Source of the DNA: Vogesella alkaliphila | Lineage (GTDB): Bacteria > Pseudomonadota > Gammaproteobacteria > Burkholderiales > Chromobacteriaceae | Length of the DNA stretch: 64,000 nucleotides | Assembly: GCF_014652475.1 (NCBI RefSeq) | Contig: NZ_BMYW01000002.1 | Location: 248,001-312,000, forward strand | Direction of reading: 5' to 3' | Shown: positions 58,809-64,000 of the stretch, piece after piece | How the letters are laid out: the number at the start of each line of letters is the position of its first letter | Numbering within the stretch: the stretch's first letter is position 1 | Made by a program: the position numbers and the translations under genes | Notes under the pieces: generated by a model | The model's input: the letters and a program-made list of their open reading frames with translations, nothing else | Told to the model about the DNA's origin: nothing | Database searches by the model: none

Positions 58809-61352
58809 ATGACAAAATCAGAACACACTCCGATGATGCAGCAGTACCTCGCCCTGAAACGCGAACACGCCGACAAGCTGCTGTTCTACCGCATGGGCGA
58901 CTTCTACGAGCTGTTCTACGACGACGCCGAGAAGGCGTCGCGGCTGCTGGACATCACCCTCACCGCGCGCGGCGCCAGCGGCGGCAACCCGATCCGCATG
59001 GCCGGCATTCCCTACCACGCGGCGGAAGGCTATCTCGCGAGACTGGTGAAAATGGGCGAGTCGGTGGCCATCGCCGAGCAGATCGGCGACCCGGCCCTGA
59101 GCAAGGGCCCGGTGGAGCGCAAGGTGGTGCGCATCGTCACCCCCGGCACGCTCACCGATGCCGCGCTGCTGGACGACAAGCGCGACAACCTGGTGCTGGC
59201 CGTCAATATGCACAAGGGCGTGCTGGGCCTGGCCTGGCTGTCGCTGGCCAGCGGCGAGTTCAAGGTGATGCAGACCGGCGTGGAGGAGCTGTCCAGCGAG
59301 CTGGAGCGGCTGAAGCCGGCCGAGCTGGTGATTCCCGACGACACCGGCCTCGCGGCCTTCGACGCCATCGCGGTGCCCAAGAAAAAGCTGCCGCCGTGGC
59401 AGTTCGACAGCGAGTCGTCCACGCTGGCGCTGACCCGCCACTTCGGCACCCGCGACCTGGCCGGCTTCGGCGCCGACACCCTGCCGGTGGCGGTGGGCGC
59501 CGCCGGCGCCTTGCTGGAGTACGTGAAGTCGACGCAGGGGGTGAACCCGGCGCACATCGCGCAGCTGGCGGTGGAAGACGCCGGCGAGCTGATCCGCATG
59601 GACGCCGCCACCCGCCGCAATCTGGAGCTGACCGAAACCATCCGCGGCGAGCCGTCGCCGACGCTGGCGTCCTTGCTGGACAGCTGCGCCACCAGCATGG
59701 GCAGCCGCCTGCTGCGCCACTGGCTGCACCACCCGATCCGCCGTCACGACAAGCTGGCGCGCCGCCTGCAGGCGGTGCGCGCGCTGCTGCCGGTACACAC
59801 AGACATCCACGCGCAACTGCGCGAGGTGGCCGACATCGAGCGCATCACCGCGCGCGTGGCGCTGCGCTCGGCGCGCCCGCGCGACCTGGCCGCGCTGCGC
59901 GACTCGCTGGCGGCGCTCAGCGGCGCCAAGACCCTGGCCGCAAGCCTGGACGCGCCGCTCTTGGCCGAGCTGGCGACGCTGCTGCCGGACAATTCGCCGG
60001 TGGAAAGCCTGCTGCGCGCCGCCATCCTGCCGGAGCCGGCCACCTTCCTGCGCGACGGCGGCGTGATCAACCACGGCCTCAATGCCGACCTCGACGAGCT
60101 GCGCGCGATCCAGAACGACTGCGGCGACTTCCTCTTGGCGCTGGAGGCGCGTGAGCGGGAGCGCACCGGCATCAGCACGCTGAAGGTGGAATTCAACCGC
60201 GTGCACGGCTTCTACATCGAGGTGTCGAAGGCGCAGTCGGTGAACGTGCCGGAAGACTACCGCCGCCGCCAGACGCTGAAGAACGCCGAGCGCTACATCA
60301 CGCCGGAGCTGAAAACCTTCGAGGACAAGGCGCTGTCGGCGCAGGACAAGTCGCTGGCGCTGGAAAAGCAGCTGTACGAGCTGGTGCTGGACCAGCTGGC
60401 GCCGCACATCAGCGAGCTGAAGCTGATCGCGCAGGCGGTGGCCGGGCTGGACGTGCTGGCGGCGTTTGCCGAGCGCGCCGAGACCCACAACTACGTGGAG
60501 CCGCGGTTCGTGCCGGAGACGCGGCTGGACATCGTCGCCGGCCGCCACCCGGTGGTGGAGGCCGAGGTCGAGCGCTTCATCGCCAACGACACCAGCTTGG
60601 CCGCAGAGCGCAAGCTGCTGCTGATCACCGGCCCGAACATGGGCGGTAAGTCCACCTATATGCGCCAGAACGCGCTGATCACGCTGATGGCGCACATCGG
60701 CAGCTTCGTGCCGGCCGACGCCGCCACCATCGGCCAGATCGACCGCATCTTCACCCGCATCGGCGCCAGCGACGACCTGGCCGGCGGGCGCTCCACCTTC
60801 ATGGTGGAGATGACCGAGACCGCCAACATCCTCAACAACGCGACCGACAAGTCGCTGGTGCTGATGGACGAGGTTGGCCGCGGCACGTCCACCTTCGACG
60901 GCCTGGCGCTGGCGTGGGCGATTGCCAAGGCGCTGATCGAGAAGAACCGCGCCTACACGCTGTTCGCCACCCACTACTTCGAGCTGACCAGCCTCGCCGC
61001 CAGCTACAACACGGTGGCCAACGTGCACCTGTCGGCGGTGGAGCACAAGGACCGCATCGTGTTCCTGCACCACGTCGAGGACGGCCCGGCCAGCCAGAGC
61101 TACGGCCTCGCGGTGGCGCAGCTGGCCGGCGTGCCGCCCAAGGTGATCCGCGAGGCGAAACGCTATCTCGCCGAGCTGGAAAACCAGTCCGCCGCCAGCC
61201 AGCAGCCGGACCTGTTCAGCACGCCGCGCGTGGTGGAGGTGGAGGCCGAGCCGCACCCGGCGTTGGAGCGGCTGCGCGATATCGACAGCGACAGCTTGAC
61301 GCCACGGCAGGCGCTGGAGCTGCTGTACGAATTGCAAAAAATGACAAAATAA
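58809..61352 (+). CDS. mutS: DNA mismatch repair protein MutS
   Basis: This 847-residue protein has the mismatch-recognition F-x-E in [16 protein letters not shown] (about residue 34), connector, lever and clamp domains, and the C-terminal ATPase with Walker [14 protein letters not shown], Walker [17 protein letters not shown] and the composite-site His in FATHYFEL. It starts repair with MutL. The first dozen codons and the upstream region are AT-rich and no ribosome site is seen before ATG 58809, so the island ends at or just inside the gene's start. The rest is typical chromosomal sequence. Confidence 0.95.
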   Translation: MTKSEHTPMMQQYLALKREHADKLLFYRMGDFYELFYDDAEKASRLLDITLTARGASGGNPIRMAGIPYHAAEGYLARLVKMGESVAIAEQIGDPALSKGPVERKVVRIVTPGTLTDAALLDDKRDNLVLAVNMHKGVLGLAWLSLASGEFKVMQTGVEELSSELERLKPAELVIPDDTGLAAFDAIAVPKKKLPPWQFDSESSTLALTRHFGTRDLAGFGADTLPVAVGAAGALLEYVKSTQGVNPAHIAQLAVEDAGELIRMDAATRRNLELTETIRGEPSPTLASLLDSCATSMGSRLLRHWLHHPIRRHDKLARRLQAVRALLPVHTDIHAQLREVADIERITARVALRSARPRDLAALRDSLAALSGAKTLAASLDAPLLAELATLLPDNSPVESLLRAAILPEPATFLRDGGVINHGLNADLDELRAIQNDCGDFLLALEARERERTGISTLKVEFNRVHGFYIEVSKAQSVNVPEDYRRRQTLKNAERYITPELKTFEDKALSAQDKSLALEKQLYELVLDQLAPHISELKLIAQAVAGLDVLAAFAERAETHNYVEPRFVPETRLDIVAGRHPVVEAEVERFIANDTSLAAERKLLLITGPNMGGKSTYMRQNALITLMAHIGSFVPADAATIGQIDRIFTRIGASDDLAGGRSTFMVEMTETANILNNATDKSLVLMDEVGRGTSTFDGLALAWAIAKALIEKNRAYTLFATHYFELTSLAASYNTVANVHLSAVEHKDRIVFLHHVEDGPASQSYGLAVAQLAGVPPKVIREAKRYLAELENQSAASQQPDLFSTPRVVEVEAEPHPALERLRDIDSDSLTPRQALELLYELQKMTK

Positions 61353-61464
61353 AGACAGGCGTTCTGCATACGGTTGCCTACAATACAAACACGAATCTGC
61401 CGCAAACACAGTGCAGATAAGTGAGCAACCGATCAACGCTGTCCCACTGGAGGAACCCCATATC

Positions 61465-61896
61465 ATGCATGCAGAAGGTTACGCCGTGACATCCGCTCTG
61501 GCCCGCCTGTTCGGTACGGCCAACGGTGGCGAAGCCCTCCCTCTTTCAGGCATCCGCGAGCGCGCGATGCGGGAGTTGTCGCAATTCTCCGCCATTGTGC
61601 GTGAAGAGCTTGCCAGCCTGAATATTTCCATCCCACCGGCAATCAGCCTGGTCAGCTGTTCCGATTGCCAGCTCACCCTGGAAAGCGAACACCCGCAGCG
61701 GGACCGCATTCTGGCGTGGCTGGACGGCAATGACCGTGTTGCCAAGTATTTCAAGGAAGTCGAAGTGTTGTTCGAGGTGGTACGCGCCACCGAAAACCTG
61801 GGTGTCACTTTTGCGGAGGACAGCTGTTTTCACATCGGCCTGACCAGCGCAGGCCCGATCGCCTACTTCCAGGATCAGCAGTGCACGCCTCAATAG
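61465..61896 (+). CDS. Conserved hypothetical protein
   Basis: A 143-residue soluble protein that I do not recognise. It starts MHAEGYAVTSALARLFG and has a helix RERAMRELSQFSAIVREELA and a segment ISLVSCSDCQLTLESEHPQR. It ends FHIGLTSAGPIAYF. The ISLV-x-D/S-x-x-x-x-L-x-x-x-x-H-P pattern recalls small hypothetical proteins of Neisseriales, which is a weak hint. ATG 61465 has a strong GGAGGAA site; an in-frame start at 61411 is less likely. A perfect terminator follows. Confidence 0.65.
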   Translation: MHAEGYAVTSALARLFGTANGGEALPLSGIRERAMRELSQFSAIVREELASLNISIPPAISLVSCSDCQLTLESEHPQRDRILAWLDGNDRVAKYFKEVEVLFEVVRATENLGVTFAEDSCFHIGLTSAGPIAYFQDQQCTPQ

Positions 61897-61921
61897 GCAC
61901 CAGGCACGCGGTCACCACCAC

Positions 61922-61950
61922 ACCGGGAGCGCTGAACTCCCGGTTTTTTT
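61922..61950 (+). terminator. Terminator of the hypothetical gene
   Basis: ACCGGGAG / CTCCCGGT with a 7-base loop and seven T; it abuts the convergent aceK stop. Confidence 0.88.
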
Positions 61951-63712
61951 ATGCCCGCGGCCGGGCGGCGTAGCGGTTGCAGAAGCGCAGCTCCACCGGG
62001 TAGGGATAGAAGTCCTCGATGAAGCCGTCGCGGATGCGCTGCTGCTTGTGCTGCCAGAAGCCGGCGTCCAGCAGCTCGCGGTGGTACTTGAGGAACACCC
62101 GCCGCACCAGCGGATCGCCCAGCAGGAAGGTGCCGAACTCCTCCGGGAACACGTCGCCGCGCGCCACCGGGTACCACACCTCGCCCGACATCTCCATTTC
62201 CGGGTTCGGCGCCGGCGGGATGCGGCGGAAGTGGCAGTCGCTCATGTACTCGATTTCGTCGTAGTCGTAGAAGATCACCCGGCCGTAGCGGGTGACGCCG
62301 AAATTCTTGAACAGCATGTCGCCGGGGAAGATGTTGGCCGCCGCCAGATCGCGGATCGCGTCGCCGTATTCGCGCACCACCCGCTCCTTCTCCTGTTCGT
62401 CGCAGTTCATCAGGTACAGGTTAAGGGGCTTCATGCGCCGCTCGATGTACAGGTGGCGGATCACCAGCGTGTCCTCGCCCTCCTCGATGCTGCTGGTGGC
62501 CAGGCGGCGCAACTCGTCCAGCAGCTCGTCGCTGAAGCGCGCCTTGGGAAACGCCACGTTGGAGAACTCCAGCGTGTCGGCCATGCGGCCAACCCGGTCG
62601 TGGCGCTTCACCAGCTGGTACTTGGCCTTCACCGTGGCGCGGTCCACCTCCTTCGGCCCGCCAAACACGTCCTTGATCAGCTTGAACACGTAGGGGTAGG
62701 ACGGCAGGGTGAACACCAGCATCACCAGGCCGCGGATGCCCGGCGCCACGGTGAACTGGTCGCCGGAGTGCTGCAGGTGCTGCATGAAGTCGCGGTAGAA
62801 GGTGTTCTTGCCCTGCTTCTGCAACCCCAGCATGGTGTACAGCTCGGCCTTGGTCTTGGTCGGCAGCATGGAGCGCAGGAACTGCACGTAGCCGGACGGC
62901 ACCTCCATGTCGGCCATGAAGTAGGCGCGGCTGAAGGAGAACAGCACGCCGATGCGCCACGGCTCCAGCAGGATGGTGTCCAGGTACAGCCGGCCGTCGG
63001 CGTCGTGCAGCACCGGCACCGCGAACGGGTAGACCTGCCCGCCGTTGATCACCTTGCCGAAGAGGTAGGCGCTCTTGTTGCGGTAGAAGGCGCTGGACAG
63101 CAGCTGGATCTGCAGGTTGGCCTCGGCCTGCGGCCAACGTTGGCCGCAGAATTCGTCCACCGCCCGGATCACCCGCGCCAGGTCGCGCGACAGCCGGGCA
63201 AACGGCCGCCGCCAGCCGAAGTCCGCGACGATCCGGCGCAGCGTACGGCGCAGGCCGTGCTGTGCCGGGTAGTAGCTGCGGTAGCTCGGCGGGTCGGACT
63301 CGATGTACTCGGTGGAGATCGCCGGGCGGATGAAGATGAAATCGTTGTTGAAGTAGTCGCGGTGCAGGATGCGGGTGAACACCGAGTTGAAGAAGGTTTC
63401 GGCCAGCTCCGGCTGCTTGTGGTTGGTCAACAGGCCGATGAAGTACAGCTTGGCCTGCTGCCAGATCTCGTCGTCCAGCAGGTCGGCGTGGAACTGGTGC
63501 TTCAGCCGCTGCACCGTCTCGTGCACGCGCTCGTCGTAGAACTGGATGCGGTCGCGCACCAGGTTCTGCACCCCCTGCCAGTCGGCCGCCTCGAACAGCG
63601 GCTTGGCCTGCTGGCTGACCGCGCGGAACAGCCGGTAGTGGCGGTCGAAGCCGTCCACCAGCGCCTGCGCGATCTCGCGCGCCACCGGGTTGTAGTACTC
63701 GGGAATCTGCAT
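61949..63712 (-). CDS. aceK: Isocitrate dehydrogenase kinase/phosphatase AceK
   Basis: This 587-residue bifunctional enzyme phosphorylates and dephosphorylates isocitrate dehydrogenase, directing carbon to the glyoxylate shunt. Visible are the N-terminal regulatory part ([20 protein letters not shown]), the ATP site region [15 protein letters not shown] and [19 protein letters not shown], then the catalytic [28 protein letters not shown] precedes ATG 63712. No aceA/aceB lies nearby. A 22-bp palindrome of two sister 13-mers at 63128 encodes QRWPQ near residue 191. Confidence 0.95.
   Translation of the reverse strand: MQIPEYYNPVAREIAQALVDGFDRHYRLFRAVSQQAKPLFEAADWQGVQNLVRDRIQFYDERVHETVQRLKHQFHADLLDDEIWQQAKLYFIGLLTNHKQPELAETFFNSVFTRILHRDYFNNDFIFIRPAISTEYIESDPPSYRSYYPAQHGLRRTLRRIVADFGWRRPFARLSRDLARVIRAVDEFCGQRWPQAEANLQIQLLSSAFYRNKSAYLFGKVINGGQVYPFAVPVLHDADGRLYLDTILLEPWRIGVLFSFSRAYFMADMEVPSGYVQFLRSMLPTKTKAELYTMLGLQKQGKNTFYRDFMQHLQHSGDQFTVAPGIRGLVMLVFTLPSYPYVFKLIKDVFGGPKEVDRATVKAKYQLVKRHDRVGRMADTLEFSNVAFPKARFSDELLDELRRLATSSIEEGEDTLVIRHLYIERRMKPLNLYLMNCDEQEKERVVREYGDAIRDLAAANIFPGDMLFKNFGVTRYGRVIFYDYDEIEYMSDCHFRRIPPAPNPEMEMSGEVWYPVARGDVFPEEFGTFLLGDPLVRRVFLKYHRELLDAGFWQHKQQRIRDGFIEDFYPYPVELRFCNRYAARPRA
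63128..63149. repeat. 22-bp perfect palindrome of two overlapping sister 13-mers
   Basis: Same design as the macB palindrome (central AACGTT); inside aceK in the sequence for [11 protein letters not shown]. Confidence 0.9.
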
Positions 63713-63766
63713 CGTGACACCTCGCTTGCGCCGGCTGCCCGGCGCAGAGGAATGACTGCCGTGGCC

Positions 63767-64000
63767 CTACTTCTTCTTGGCGAAACGGAAACGCGGCGCG
63801 GGCGCGGCGGGCGGCGTTCTGCTCCCGTTCGCGGCGTGCCTGTCCGCGGGGTTCTGGTTCGCGAAGCCCTTGCCCGCGGGCTCCCTGCGCGCCGGCGCCG
63901 GCCCGGTCGGCTTGGCCGGTCGCATGCGCGGCAGGTCGGCCAGCGACACCTCGACGCTGCGCAGCATGCCCGGCTGCAGCCCGTCCAGCCGCCACGGGCC
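63767..64000 (-). CDS. C-terminal end of a probable rRNA pseudouridine synthase (RsuA/RluB-like), truncated by window edge
   Basis: The frame runs off the right edge. The visible 77 residues begin GPWRLDGLQPGMLRSVEV, which resembles the closing strand of RsuA/RluB-type synthases (G-P-x-x-L-x-x-L-x-P-G-x-x-R). A basic, Pro/Ala-rich tail ending PRFRFAKKK follows. With the catalytic domain outside the window the call is tentative. Confidence 0.5.
   Translation of the reverse strand, partial: GPWRLDGLQPGMLRSVEVSLADLPRMRPAKPTGPAPARREPAGKGFANQNPADRHAANGSRTPPAAPAPRFRFAKKK

Noticed and set aside
58818-61466. 882-codon open frame antisense to mutS
   Set aside because: Shadow of mutS; composition typical of antisense frames in high-GC DNA, and no ribosome site.

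Overview
The window is a high-GC bacterial chromosome segment. Gene content (fused peptide-transporter ATPase, dapC beside dapD, mlaFEDCB plus mlaA, trmJ facing suhB, a cyanide-insensitive bd oxidase, aceK, and a SelO with Cys at its C-terminus) fits a betaproteobacterium. My best guess is Neisseriales/Chromobacteriaceae (Vogesella- or Chromobacterium-like); this is inference, since no rRNA is present.

Layout. 0-5.1 kb: the end of a peptide ABC transporter operon (solute-binding protein, two permeases, fused double ATPase). 5.1-8.3 kb: a LysR regulator divergent from a PACE efflux pump, a Met/Gly/His-rich lipoprotein, a cysteine-cluster protein and a GhrA-like reductase. 8.5-10 kb: a GNAT / DUF6916-like / tail-collar protein module. 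10.5-21.7 kb: housekeeping and conserved genes (GNAT, SelO, YgiQ, a family-3 solute-binding protein, a DUF1615 lipoprotein, tRNA-Ser/Arg/Glu, lysC, srkA, a CDF transporter). 21.8-26.3 kb: macA-macB-outer-membrane-factor efflux operon. 26.5-29.2 kb: lutABC lactate oxidation. 29.3-31.4 kb: arsenic operon arsR-arsI-arsC-aqpS. 31.4-41.4 kb: GNAT, EamA, dapC-dapD, the mla phospholipid-transport operon, a flavodoxin-like protein, DUF1853, trmJ. 41.5-42.3 kb: suhB. 42.4-50.8 kb: a hydroxyproline catabolic regulon with its GntR regulator. 50.9-54.4 kb: tRNA-Pro, a small DUF3149-like membrane protein, and cioRAB. 54.5-56.4 kb: a GAF-GAF-PAS-GGDEF cyclase. 56.5-58.8 kb: an AT-rich island with a ParA-like ATPase, a partner protein, and integrase and IS3 remnants. 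58.8-64 kb: mutS, an unknown gene, aceK, and the end of a probable pseudouridine synthase.

The strongest unexplained signal is a dispersed 13-base word, AAGGTTGGCCGCA. It occurs 17 times exactly, about equally on both strands, with a sister form AACGTTGGCCGCA and many one-base variants. It lies both between and inside genes and sometimes forms perfect palindromes or hairpins. None is seen inside the foreign island upstream of mutS. The pattern resembles DNA-uptake sequences of naturally competent bacteria, but the word is not one of the Neisseria-type words I know.

Other regulatory findings fit together. FNR/ANR-type boxes sit at an activating position before the small DUF3149-like gene and at a repressing position on the cioRAB promoter, which also carries a palindromic operator candidate. 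The suhB leader has a boxA-like word and a terminator hairpin. Four TTGNATNCAA palindromes lie between the two divergent hydroxyproline operons.
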